Origin: an uncultured Syntrophomonadaceae bacterium
Lineage (GTDB): Bacteria; Bacillota; Syntrophomonadia; Syntrophomonadales; Syntrophomonadaceae
Direction of reading: 5' to 3'
Assembly (NCBI GenBank): GCA_944391275.1
Contig: CALXSZ010000182.1
Span: forward strand, 1 to 9,996
Length of the DNA: 9,996 bases
The stretch's first letter is position 1; every line of letters begins with the position of its first letter. The notes below the pieces were generated by a model. The model worked only from the letters and a program-made list of their open reading frames with translations, did not search any database and had not been told where the DNA came from. Position numbers and translations under genes: made by a program. Positions 1-6,708 of the stretch are shown here, one piece after another.

Positions 1-1263
1 CCTGAGACGGATAAGATTTTGTTTACGGAGGAAATGAAGAAGGATTATACGGTTTTAATTCCGCAAATGTCTCCGATTCATTTTGATTTGGCGCAGGACG
101 CTTTTACGTCGGAAGGCTATAAAATAAAATTACTCACGGAAATTAACCCGCAAACGGTAGAAATTGGACAAAAATATGTCAATAATGACGCTTGTTATCC
201 GGCGATTATCGTAATTGGACAGCTTATCCAAGCTTTGGAGAGCGGAGAATATGATTTAAACCATACTGCGGTGGTAATTTCCCAAACCGGCGGCGTTTGC
301 CGGGCGACGAATTATTCCAGCCTGTTAAAACGTGCGATGATTGATGCGGGATACGGGCAGATTCCTCTGATTACTTTTAGTATGACCAATGTGGAAAAAC
401 ATCCGGGCTTTAAAATGGATCGTCCCTTATTGGGCAAACTGATTATGGCTTTTACGTTAGGCGACTTGTTTTTACGCGTTCTTTATCGGGTCCGGCCGTA
501 TGAATTAGAAAAAGGATCCGCCGACGCGCTGTACCGGAAATGGGCCCGACGTTGTCGGAGAGCCATTGCGGAAAACAGCCTCAAACGTTTTGAACGCTGC
601 GTACGGGAAATTATCCATGAATTTGATGAGCTTCCCATTGATGAAACGCTCGTGAAACCCAAAGTTGGCGTGGTGGGCGAAATTTTAGTAAAATACCATC
701 CGTATGCGAACAACGACTTAGTAGATGTTCTGGAAAGAGAAGGAGCGGAGGCCGTTGTGCCGGATATGGTAGGATTCTTCTTATATTGCTGTTACGATAG
801 CATTTTTGATCATCGTTATATGAGTGGTACGTGGATGGATGAAGTTACGGGACGGATTCTGATTGCGTTTATGGAACGCTATCGTAAAGTCATGAAAAAA
901 GAATTATCTGCCAGTAAGAGATTCAGTCCGCCGTGTTCGATTTATGAGCTGGCCGATATTGCAAGAAATGTTATTTCGTTAGGACATCACGCGGGAGAAG
1001 GGTGGTTCTTAACGGGTGAGATGATTGAACTCATCGAAAGCGGCGTTCCCAATATTGTTTGCGCCCAGCCCTTTGCTTGTTTGCCGAATCATGTTACCGG
1101 GAAAGCGATGATTAAATCTTTGGGTAAACAGTTCCCAGGAGCCAATATTGTCGCGGTGGATTATGATCCTGGAGCCAGCGAGGTCAATCAGCTCAATCGC
1201 ATCAAGCTGATGTTGTCCGTCGCAAATCGAAATTTGAGAGTCGAACAAGCCAAAGCAGAATAA
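1..1263 (+). CDS. 2-hydroxyacyl-CoA dehydratase activase-related protein, C-terminal part (5' end outside window)
   Basis: The frame is open from the first base, so this is the tail of a longer protein; about 420 residues are visible and the stop is TAA at 1261-1263. A TTG at 19 and an ATG at 34 are internal codons and need not be starts. The visible part resembles the C-terminal region of the large 2-hydroxyacyl-CoA dehydratase activase relatives (COG3580/COG3581, YjiL-like), which in full are usually well over 1000 residues with ASKHA-type ATPase domains at the N-terminus. Supporting motifs are NNDACYPA followed by IGQLIQALESGEYD, then ISQTGGVCRATNY, and a late segment with GHHAGEGWFLTGEM and the motif QPFACLPNHV. 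The recurring cysteines suggest an Fe-S cluster or metal site, as in the dehydratase component. True activases power electron transfer to radical dehydratases of amino-acid fermentation; for this long subfamily the substrate is not established. No dehydratase gene is visible nearby. Confidence 0.8.
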   Translation, partial: PETDKILFTEEMKKDYTVLIPQMSPIHFDLAQDAFTSEGYKIKLLTEINPQTVEIGQKYVNNDACYPAIIVIGQLIQALESGEYDLNHTAVVISQTGGVCRATNYSSLLKRAMIDAGYGQIPLITFSMTNVEKHPGFKMDRPLLGKLIMAFTLGDLFLRVLYRVRPYELEKGSADALYRKWARRCRRAIAENSLKRFERCVREIIHEFDELPIDETLVKPKVGVVGEILVKYHPYANNDLVDVLEREGAEAVVPDMVGFFLYCCYDSIFDHRYMSGTWMDEVTGRILIAFMERYRKVMKKELSASKRFSPPCSIYELADIARNVISLGHHAGEGWFLTGEMIELIESGVPNIVCAQPFACLPNHVTGKAMIKSLGKQFPGANIVAVDYDPGASEVNQLNRIKLMLSVANRNLRVEQAKAE

Positions 1264-1296
1264 AATCACAAAAACAAAAAGTTTGGTAGAAAGAAG

Positions 1297-1369
1297 CTTC
1301 CGTTCATACTGAATAACCCATCAGGGAATGTCATATACTAAAAGCACCAAACAGCACAGAGAACGGAGG
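1297..1369 (+). promoter_or_regulatory. Inverted repeat covering the ytxC ribosome binding site
   Basis: CTTCCGTTC at 1297-1305 can pair with GAACGGAGG at 1361-1369 (nine pairs, one of them G-U; two more pairs are possible outward). The right arm contains the GGAGG Shine-Dalgarno sequence of the next gene. The 55-base loop shows no recognisable riboswitch. If it forms in the mRNA it would limit translation of ytxC. The long loop makes a chance match possible. Confidence 0.3.
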
Positions 1370-1383
1370 TTCCTTAAATCGTA

Positions 1384-2325
1384 ATGTTGTATGAAATAGA
1401 AGTATTAACCCGAGATGAATCCGGCAGTCTTTTAAACCAAGCCAGAAACTTTTTTCAGTGGTTTAGCGATCAAGGCTGCCGGGTAAAAATTCATTTGAGA
1501 GAAGCTGCTGAGAACCGGGTTGTTCTCCGCTTGGAGCTTCATCGCGGGTTACGCAAAAAGTCGGAACTGTATTCTTTTGATCAATTAACGCTTATTTTTC
1601 ATCGGCAATTTGCCGAATTTATCGCCGAGCATATTTTAGAAGAGTGGGAACCGTATCTTGTGAAGAAGTTTGTGTCTCAAAAAGTCGTTGGTTTTTCGGA
1701 CGCGGCGAAAGAGGCGATTCTTCAAAAAAGTCTTCATTTTCTTCATTATGGAGAAGATCATACGCTTTTACCGGAATATGTGCGTTATGAAAAAAGCTGT
1801 CGACTTTGCGCTCGCATCGAAGAAAGTGTGGAGACTCTTGAAAATACGCCGTTCGATCTGGAGGGGTTTTTGCGCTTCCGAATGAAAGATTTTATTCGGG
1901 AGATAGAAAACGCGATTAAATTTTCCTGGCGATGCTGGCAAAATGATCAAGAATATGAGAATTTTATTTTGATGTTGCGGGATTTTATGAATGAGCAGGT
2001 TTGCAGCGTAGAAGTTCTGCATGTCATTTTTTATCCCAATGGAGGATTTTGTCTGTGGGATGAAAATGGACAGCAGCTCTATGATAAAGCGTTCAAGCAA
2101 AAACAACATCCTGGTATGAAAGAGGAAGATCTCCTTTTAAGTTTATTATTAGCCGTTGCGCCGGAAAAGATCGTTTGGCATACAGGGAAGGATTCCACGA
2201 GGACACGAGTATTGAGAATTTTAAAAGATGTTTTTCAAGATCGGTTGCATACTTGTACGGATTGTTGTCTGTGCCGATCGGTCGAATCTTTACGGCAGCA
2301 TTATGGGCCTAAAAATATGAAGTAA
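1384..2325 (+). CDS. ytxC: YtxC-family putative sporulation protein
   Basis: This 313-residue protein resembles the YtxC family, a poorly characterised Firmicute family labelled sporulation-associated. The most telling stretch is near residues 160-230: LEGFLRFRMKDFIREIE, then EYENFILMLRDFM, then VEVLHVIFYPNGGF, which is the family's conserved core. The C-terminus carries a cysteine cluster, CTDCCLCRS (residues 291-299), and ends soon after. No signal peptide or membrane segment is evident, so it is probably cytoplasmic. Position supports the call: in Bacillus subtilis ytxC lies just upstream of thrS, as here. The ATG at 1384 is 14 bases from GGAGG at 1365-1369, which is long; an in-frame ATC at 1378 sits at a better distance but would be a very rare start, so ATG is kept. 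The biochemical function is unknown. Confidence 0.85.
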   Translation: MLYEIEVLTRDESGSLLNQARNFFQWFSDQGCRVKIHLREAAENRVVLRLELHRGLRKKSELYSFDQLTLIFHRQFAEFIAEHILEEWEPYLVKKFVSQKVVGFSDAAKEAILQKSLHFLHYGEDHTLLPEYVRYEKSCRLCARIEESVETLENTPFDLEGFLRFRMKDFIREIENAIKFSWRCWQNDQEYENFILMLRDFMNEQVCSVEVLHVIFYPNGGFCLWDENGQQLYDKAFKQKQHPGMKEEDLLLSLLLAVAPEKIVWHTGKDSTRTRVLRILKDVFQDRLHTCTDCCLCRSVESLRQHYGPKNMK

Positions 2326-2330
2326 AAAAG

Positions 2331-2360
2331 AGCCGCCTGTTTTTGACAGACGGCTTTCTT
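2331..2360 (+). terminator. Intrinsic terminator after ytxC
   Basis: The arms AGCCGCCTGT (2331-2340) and ACAGACGGCT (2346-2355) form a ten-position stem with one C-A mismatch and a TTTTG loop. It begins five bases after the stop codon and is followed by a T-rich but interrupted tail, TTCTTGTTTT. It separates ytxC from the thrS promoter. Confidence 0.75.
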
Positions 2361-2444
2361 GTTTTGGGCCGTTTTGATAAAACACGCGGTTTAAATGACG
2401 CAGTACATTTAGCGGGAAGGTTCAGGACTTTTTTGAGAAAAACG

Positions 2445-2472
2445 TTGAGCTTTGCCTGGAATAGAGTATAAT
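2445..2472 (+). promoter_or_regulatory. Sigma-A-type promoter of thrS
   Basis: TTGAGC at 2445-2450 and a perfect TATAAT at 2467-2472 are separated by 16 bases. Transcription would start near 2479, leaving only about 35 bases of leader before thrS, too short for a T-box. Confidence 0.7.
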
Positions 2473-2512
2473 AAGCACAATAGAGAAATTATCTGATGAG
2501 GAGGAAAAGATA

Positions 2513-4420
2513 TTGATCCTGACTTTAAAAGATGGCAGCCAACGCGAATATGCTGAAGATATGAGTTTCTTAGAAGTTGCAAAAGATATTAGTGAAAAAT
2601 TAGCCAAAAATGCACTTGCCGCTGTTTGGAATGGAAAAGTTTGTGGATTAAATGAAAAAATTGCGGGGGACGGAACGGTGGAATTTGTCGATTTCACGAG
2701 CGAAATTGGCAAAACGGTTTATCGGCATTCCTCATCCCATATTATGGCGCAGGCGGTCAAACGCTTGTGGCCAGATACGAAAATAGCCATTGGTCCGGCG
2801 ATCGAGAAGGGTTTTTATTATGACTTTGACAGCAGCCATGTTTTTACGCCGGAAGATTTTCCTATAATCGAAAAAGAAATGGAAAAAATTGAAAAAGAAA
2901 ATTATCCGATTATTCGACATGAACTCTCTCGGGATGAAGCGCTCAATCGGTTTAGAGAACAAAATGAAATTTATAAAGTCGAATTAATTGAAAATCTTCC
3001 GGAAGACGCCGTGATCAGCACGTATGAACAGGGCGAGTTTACGGATTTATGCGCAGGTCCGCATGTTCCTTGTACCGGCAACGTCAAGAATATCCATTTG
3101 ATGAGTGTGGCCGGAGCGTATTGGCGTGGGGACGAAAAAAATAAGATGCTACAAAGGCTCTATGCGACCTCCTTTCCCAAAAAATCTGAATTAGACGATT
3201 ATATTAATAAACTGGAAGAGGCTAAACGTCGGGATCACCGGAAATTAGGCAAAGAACTTGGTTTGTTTGTGATCTTAGACGAGGGCCCGGGATTCCCTTT
3301 CTTTATGCCTAAAGGAATGGTCTTGCGCAATGAACTGGAAAGTTATTGGCGGGAAGAACATCAAAAAGCCGGTTATGATGAAATTAAAACGCCAATGATT
3401 CTGTCCCGTTCTCTGTGGGAACAATCGGGTCATTGGGAGCATTATAAAGAAAATATGTACTTTACGCAGATTGACGAGCAAGATTATGCGATCAAACCAA
3501 TGAATTGTCCGGGCGGTATCTTGGTTTATAAACAAAACCTCCACAGCTATCGTGATTTACCTTTACGGATGGCGGAAATGGGATTGGTTCATCGGCATGA
3601 GCTATCTGGCGCTTTACACGGTTTGATGCGTGTGCGCGCTTTTACGCAGGACGATGCGCATTTGTATGTGTTGCCAGAGCAGATTTTGGAAGAAGTGACG
3701 GGTATAATTAAACTGGTAGACTCCGTTTACAAAAAATTTGGATTTAAATATTTTGTTGAATTGTCGACTCGTCCGGAAGATGCCATGGGTGACCCGGCAC
3801 TTTGGGATTTGGCGGAAGAGAAGCTGCGTGAAGCGTTGGAAGTTTTAAAGATGGATTATCATGTGAATGAAGGGGACGGCGCATTTTACGGTCCCAAAAT
3901 TGACTTCCATTTGCAAGACAGTTTGGATCGGACTTGGCAGTGCGGGACGATCCAGTTAGACTTCCAGATGCCGGAGAAGTTTGATTTAACCTATGTAGGC
4001 GAGGACGGAGAGAAACATCGGCCGGTTATGCTGCATCGGACGGTCCTAGGGAGTATGGAACGCTTCATTGGAATCTTGACGGAGCATTTTGCAGGAGCTT
4101 TCCCAACTTGGCTGGCGCCGGTACAAGTGAAGGTCATTCCGATTACGGAAAAACAAAAAGAATATGCCGAAGAAATTGCGGCGAAACTAAAGGCCGAAGG
4201 AGTTCGGGTCGAAGTGGATGCGCGCAGTGAAAAAATGGGTTACAAGATTCGAGAGGGGCAGATGCAAAAGATTCCTTATCTACTGATTGTAGGCGATAAG
4301 GAAGTGAGCAGCGGACAAGTTTCCGTGCGCCACCGTAAATTTGGCGATCAAGGAGCCGTTTTGGCGGAAGAATTTATTCAGCGGATCGTAGAGGAAATTC
4401 AAACGCGTGCGATGGAATAA
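2513..4420 (+). CDS. thrS: Threonine--tRNA ligase
   Basis: This class II synthetase charges tRNA(Thr) with threonine in the cytoplasm. The 635 residues match the usual bacterial length and order: a TGS domain (about residues 1-62), an editing domain with the HxxxH pair H72 and H76 and the partner pair C180 and H184, the catalytic core, and a C-terminal anticodon-binding domain from about residue 535. Motif 2 contains HRHELSGALHGLMRVR and motif 3 contains HRTVLGSMERF. The zinc ligands of the active site are visible as C332, H383 and H508. No key residue is missing, so it should charge and proofread. The start is TTG at 2513, eight bases after GAGGAGG at 2498-2504; no better start exists, and the N-terminus aligns with the TGS domain. 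It is transcribed from its own promoter and ends before a new promoter for infC. Unlike thrS of B. subtilis, it has no T-box leader. Confidence 0.98.
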   Translation: MILTLKDGSQREYAEDMSFLEVAKDISEKLAKNALAAVWNGKVCGLNEKIAGDGTVEFVDFTSEIGKTVYRHSSSHIMAQAVKRLWPDTKIAIGPAIEKGFYYDFDSSHVFTPEDFPIIEKEMEKIEKENYPIIRHELSRDEALNRFREQNEIYKVELIENLPEDAVISTYEQGEFTDLCAGPHVPCTGNVKNIHLMSVAGAYWRGDEKNKMLQRLYATSFPKKSELDDYINKLEEAKRRDHRKLGKELGLFVILDEGPGFPFFMPKGMVLRNELESYWREEHQKAGYDEIKTPMILSRSLWEQSGHWEHYKENMYFTQIDEQDYAIKPMNCPGGILVYKQNLHSYRDLPLRMAEMGLVHRHELSGALHGLMRVRAFTQDDAHLYVLPEQILEEVTGIIKLVDSVYKKFGFKYFVELSTRPEDAMGDPALWDLAEEKLREALEVLKMDYHVNEGDGAFYGPKIDFHLQDSLDRTWQCGTIQLDFQMPEKFDLTYVGEDGEKHRPVMLHRTVLGSMERFIGILTEHFAGAFPTWLAPVQVKVIPITEKQKEYAEEIAAKLKAEGVRVEVDARSEKMGYKIREGQMQKIPYLLIVGDKEVSSGQVSVRHRKFGDQGAVLAEEFIQRIVEEIQTRAME

Positions 4421-4445
4421 ACAGTAAAAAAGTTTTTAAAATTTC

Positions 4446-4474
4446 TTGCAATTTTAAAAAGAAAAGGATATAAT
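4446..4474 (+). promoter_or_regulatory. Promoter of the infC-rpmI-rplT operon
   Basis: TTGCAA at 4446-4451 and a perfect TATAAT at 4469-4474 are spaced by 17 bases in AT-rich surroundings. Transcription would start near 4481, about 155 bases upstream of infC. It begins 26 bases after the thrS stop. Confidence 0.8.
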
Positions 4475-4483
4475 AAAAGCGTT

Positions 4484-4622
4484 GTAATTTTAAGAAGAAG
4501 TCCGACTTCTCACCCTATGACCTTGTATTGTGTAATTAGGGTTTTGCTGAAATGAAACAGGATATCATGTGGTTCAGATCAGAGAGGCAGACTTTAAAAG
4601 GTCTGCCCTTTTTATATTTTTT
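4484..4622 (+). promoter_or_regulatory. L20-type autoregulatory leader of the infC operon
   Basis: The untranslated leader holds a series of hairpins: AGAAG (4496-4500) with CTTCT (4506-4510), ACCCTA (4512-4517) with TAGGGT (4537-4542), and CTGAA (4547-4551) with TTCAG (4573-4577). It ends in an intrinsic terminator. The TCCGACTTCTCACCC stretch and the placement before infC-rpmI-rplT match the known Firmicute ribosomal protein L20 leader, in which excess L20 binds the leader and favours termination. The class assignment rests on position, layout and recalled consensus, not on a model search. Confidence 0.75.
4586..4622 (+). terminator. Leader terminator (attenuator) of infC-rpmI-rplT
   Basis: GGCAGAC at 4586-4592 pairs with GTCTGCC at 4601-4607 around an eight-base loop. 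It is followed by CTTTTT and a further T-rich run to 4622, directly before the infC Shine-Dalgarno sequence. It is the off-state element of the L20-type leader. Confidence 0.85.
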
Positions 4623-4637
4623 CGGAGGTGGTATTTT

Positions 4638-5204
4638 ATTAGTAAGGAGTGGAGAATTAACGAAGGAATTCGGGTCAAGGAAGTTCGTTTGATTGCTGAG
4701 GATGGTGAACAACTTGGAATTTTCCCGATTCAGGAAGCTTACCAAATTGCTGAAGAACGCGACTTGGATTTGGTGGAAATTTCACCGGCGGCTCATCCAC
4801 CTGTTTGTCGGCTGATGGATTATGGGAAATTCCGGTTTGAGCAAAATAAGCGCGAAAAAGAGACCCGCAAAAAACAAAAAGTGATTTCTATTAAAGAAGT
4901 TAAAATGCGCCCGAATATCGAGGATCATGATTTCTTCGTGAAAGCCAAAGGCGGCCGTAAATTCCTGGAGGGAGGAGACAAAGTCAAGGTGACCATTATG
5001 TTCCGGGGACGCGAGATTACGCATCCGCAGTTGGGCGAGGCGCTTTGCAAACGTTTAGGCGAAGAATTGGCTGATATTTCCACCATGGAAAGACCACCCA
5101 AATTAGAGGGCAAAAATATGATTATGATTTTGGCTCCCAAAAAAGATCATGAAAGCGGGTCAAAGAAAAATAAAGAAAAAAATCCAAATCAGGAGAATGA
5201 ATAA
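4638..5204 (+). CDS. infC: Translation initiation factor IF-3, ATT start
   Basis: IF-3 binds the 30S subunit, prevents premature joining of 50S and rejects non-canonical start codons and wrong initiator tRNA. The N-domain begins at INEGIRVKEVRLI, a short lysine-rich linker follows (about residues 70-90), and the C-domain contains KVKVTIMFRGREITH. The 188 residues exceed the roughly 173 of B. subtilis because of a charged tail, ESGSKKNKEKNPNQENE. The start is ATT at 4638-4640, nine bases after GGAGG at 4624-4628; the encoded ISKEW leads into the conserved N-terminus. An ATG at 4569 in the same frame lies upstream of the leader terminator, so a protein from it would run through the terminator hairpin; I reject it. 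An AUU start is the classic device by which IF-3 limits its own synthesis. It heads the operon with rpmI and rplT. Confidence 0.96.
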   Translation: MSKEWRINEGIRVKEVRLIAEDGEQLGIFPIQEAYQIAEERDLDLVEISPAAHPPVCRLMDYGKFRFEQNKREKETRKKQKVISIKEVKMRPNIEDHDFFVKAKGGRKFLEGGDKVKVTIMFRGREITHPQLGEALCKRLGEELADISTMERPPKLEGKNMIMILAPKKDHESGSKKNKEKNPNQENE

Positions 5205-5219
5205 AAGGAGGGGCACCAT

Positions 5220-5417
5220 ATGCCTAAGATGAAGACTCATAAAGGCGCTGCCAAGAGGTTTAATAAAACGGGAAGCGGAAAATTAAAAAGAGGAAAAGCA
5301 TATACCAGCCATTTATCAACCCACAAAAGTCAAAAACAAAAAAGAAAATTACGGAAAAGCGGATTGGTCAGCAACGTCGAACAAAAAAGAATCAGCATTC
5401 TCATTCCATATAAGTAA
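5220..5417 (+). CDS. rpmI: 50S ribosomal protein L35
   Basis: This 65-residue, very basic protein is a component of the large ribosomal subunit. It begins MPKMKTHKGAAKRF, the L35 signature, and continues with a long lysine and arginine-rich stretch that includes HKSQKQKRKLRKS. Length is the usual 64-66 residues. It starts 15 bases after the infC stop, with AAAGGAGG at 5204-5211 giving an eight-base spacing to ATG. It is cotranscribed with infC and rplT and shares their leader control. Confidence 0.97.
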   Translation: MPKMKTHKGAAKRFNKTGSGKLKRGKAYTSHLSTHKSQKQKRKLRKSGLVSNVEQKRISILIPYK

Positions 5418-5438
5418 AATGAGGGAGGAGTCGTCAAC

Positions 5439-5789
5439 GTGGCAAGAGTAAAGAGGGGTATGAATACCCATCGCAGACATAAAAAAATCTTAAAATTAGC
5501 AAAAGGGTATTTTGGCAGTAAGCATAAGCTGTTCCGGACAGCCAATGAACAAGTGATGAAGTCCGGACAATACGCATACGCCCATCGCAAAAAGAAAAAG
5601 AGCGATTTTCGCAAATTATGGATTGCTCGAATTAATGCAGCGGCTCGTAACAACCAGATTAGTTACAGCAAGTTGATGCACGGCTTGAAGGTGGCGGGAA
5701 TTGATATCAATCGCAAGGTTTTATCTGAATTAGCGATCAGCGATCCGGCAGCTTTCACCAAATTAGTGGAATTGGCAAAAAACGCGTAA
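5439..5789 (+). CDS. rplT: 50S ribosomal protein L20, GTG start
   Basis: L20 is an early-assembly protein of the large subunit that binds 23S rRNA; in Firmicutes it also binds the leader of its own operon and represses it. The N-terminus, ARVKRGMNTHRRHKKILKLAKGYFGSKHKLFRTA, forms the basic extension typical of L20, followed by the globular C-domain with RKLWIARINAAARNN. The 116 residues are close to the usual 117-119. The start is GTG at 5439, eight bases after GGGAGGAG at 5423-5430, 21 bases after rpmI. It is the last gene of the operon; a strong terminator follows. Confidence 0.97.
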   Translation: MARVKRGMNTHRRHKKILKLAKGYFGSKHKLFRTANEQVMKSGQYAYAHRKKKKSDFRKLWIARINAAARNNQISYSKLMHGLKVAGIDINRKVLSELAISDPAAFTKLVELAKNA

Positions 5790-5808
5790 AAATTGGATAT
5801 GATACGGG

Positions 5809-5844
5809 CCCGGAAAATTCGGTGGATGATTTTCCGGGTTTTTT
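5809..5844 (+). terminator. Strong intrinsic terminator after rplT
   Basis: CCCGGAAAAT (5809-5818) and ATTTTCCGGG (5829-5838) form a perfect ten-base-pair stem with a ten-base loop, followed by six T at 5839-5844. It ends the infC-rpmI-rplT operon. The next gene's Shine-Dalgarno sequence begins at the very next base. Confidence 0.93.
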
Positions 5845-5861
5845 AAGGAGTAAAACGAAAG

Positions 5862-6113
5862 ATGCCATTCGTTTATATTCTTCAATGTCAAGACGGGAGT
5901 TTCTATACCGGATGGACGATGCATCTAGAACGTCGCATAGCGGCGCATCAAAGCGGTAAAGGCGCCCGTTATACGCGCAGCCGGCGACCTGTGATTTTGG
6001 TTTATTCGGAGGAGTATCCAACAAAAAACGCATGTTTGCGTCGGGAAGCGGCGATTAAAAAGTTAACCCATCAACAGAAAATGGCCTTATGGCAGTCTAA
6101 AAAAGATCTCTAA
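5862..6113 (+). CDS. Small GIY-YIG domain protein (YhbQ/YazA type)
   Basis: This 83-residue protein is a single GIY-YIG nuclease-like domain. The motif appears as VYILQC (residues 4-9) and FYTGWT (14-19), followed by LERRIAAHQSGKGARYTRSRRPVILVYSEE, which holds the family's conserved arginine (R24 or R25), histidine (H29), the GARYTR element and a glutamate (E50) that would bind the metal. The set of catalytic-type residues looks intact. Family members (UPF0213) are usually annotated as endonuclease-like, with no settled substrate. The ATG at 5862 is 11 bases after AAGGAG at 5845-5850, which directly abuts the U-tract of the preceding terminator. I see no obvious promoter, so it may rely on read-through past that terminator. 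Confidence 0.88.
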   Translation: MPFVYILQCQDGSFYTGWTMHLERRIAAHQSGKGARYTRSRRPVILVYSEEYPTKNACLRREAAIKKLTHQQKMALWQSKKDL

Positions 6114-6146
6114 GAACATAGAATATATTTTTGAGAGTTCTTTTTA
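6112..6146 (+). terminator. Possible weak terminator after the GIY-YIG gene
   Basis: AAGAAC at 6112-6117 overlaps the stop codon and can pair with GTTCTT at 6137-6142, followed by more T. The stem is short and AT-rich and the loop is 19 bases, so termination would be weak at best. Confidence 0.3.
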
Positions 6147-6192
6147 TTTATGAAGAAACTTATGAAAAAGTTTGCAAGGAAAGGGTGAGAAG

Positions 6193-6672
6193 ATGATTAC
6201 AATTGAGATGGAAAACGGGAAGAAAATTGTCATAGAACTTGATCCAAAGGCTGCTCCGGAGACGGTGAATAATTTTATTACGCTCGTAAAAAGAGGTTTT
6301 TATGATGGCCTGACTTTTCACCGCGTCATTAAGGGGTTTATGATACAAGGGGGATGTCCGTTGGGAAATGGAACCGGCGGACCCGGTTATAAGATCAAAG
6401 GAGAATTTTCTGCGAATGGTTTTCCGAATCCTCTCAAACATGAACGAGGTGTAATTTCCATGGCGCGTTCGGCCCATCCGGATTCGGCGGGATCGCAATT
6501 TTTCATTATGCATCAGGACGCCCCGCATTTGGACGGACAGTACGCTGCGTTTGGAAAAGTGATATCAGGGATGGAAACCGTGGACGAAATTGCCAATACC
6601 CCAGTGGACTGGAGCGATCATCCTAAAAAAGACCAGATTATTAAAACGATTACTTGGACCGAAAACGAATAA
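6193..6672 (+). CDS. Cyclophilin-type peptidyl-prolyl cis-trans isomerase
   Basis: The protein catalyses cis-trans isomerisation of peptide bonds before proline and assists folding. Its 159 residues form one cyclophilin domain without a signal peptide, so it is cytoplasmic. The signature FHRVIKGFMIQGG lies at residues 42-54 and includes the catalytic-type arginine R44; GSQFFI and LDGQYAAFGKV complete the active-site fold. In human cyclophilin A a tryptophan precedes the LDG motif; here it is histidine (HLDG), as in many bacterial forms, which usually means weak cyclosporin binding. The ATG at 6193 follows the purine-rich AAGGAAAGGGTGAG; an in-frame TTG at 6172 lies upstream of that site and is rejected. 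No terminator separates this gene from the T-box promoter that begins eight bases after its stop. Confidence 0.96.
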   Translation: MITIEMENGKKIVIELDPKAAPETVNNFITLVKRGFYDGLTFHRVIKGFMIQGGCPLGNGTGGPGYKIKGEFSANGFPNPLKHERGVISMARSAHPDSAGSQFFIMHQDAPHLDGQYAAFGKVISGMETVDEIANTPVDWSDHPKKDQIIKTITWTENE

Positions 6673-6679
6673 AAAGTAC

Positions 6680-6708
6680 TTGACAAATCATGCAAGAAAG
6701 TCTATACT
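6680..6708 (+). promoter_or_regulatory. Promoter of the T-box and VOR operon
   Basis: A perfect TTGACA at 6680-6685 and TATACT at 6703-6708 are separated by exactly 17 bases. Transcription would start near 6715. This is the closest match to the sigma-A consensus in the window, consistent with control being exerted downstream by the riboswitch. Confidence 0.88.

Noticed and set aside
483..713. Minus-strand open frames here and elsewhere (for example 1768-2109, 3275-3544, 5330-5653, 8411-8683)
   Set aside because: They lie opposite well-supported genes, show no ribosome binding sites or recognisable motifs, and are explained as antisense shadows.
1283..1310. Possible promoter TTGGTA with 16-base spacing to CATACT before ytxC
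   Set aside because: Both boxes match the consensus poorly, so I do not call it, although ytxC may well have its own promoter in this gap.
4569..4637. In-frame N-terminal extension of infC from an ATG at 4569
   Set aside because: It runs through the leader terminator hairpin and T-run, lacks a ribosome binding site, and gives residues unlike IF-3; ATT at 4638 has GGAGG at nine bases.
6131..6166. Possible promoter for the isomerase gene (TTGAGA and TATGAA)
   Set aside because: The spacing is 12 or 24 bases for the available -10-like boxes, neither of which is acceptable.
6172..6192. TTG at 6172 as the start of the isomerase
   Set aside because: It precedes the purine-rich ribosome binding site, and the ATG at 6193 begins the conserved cyclophilin fold.
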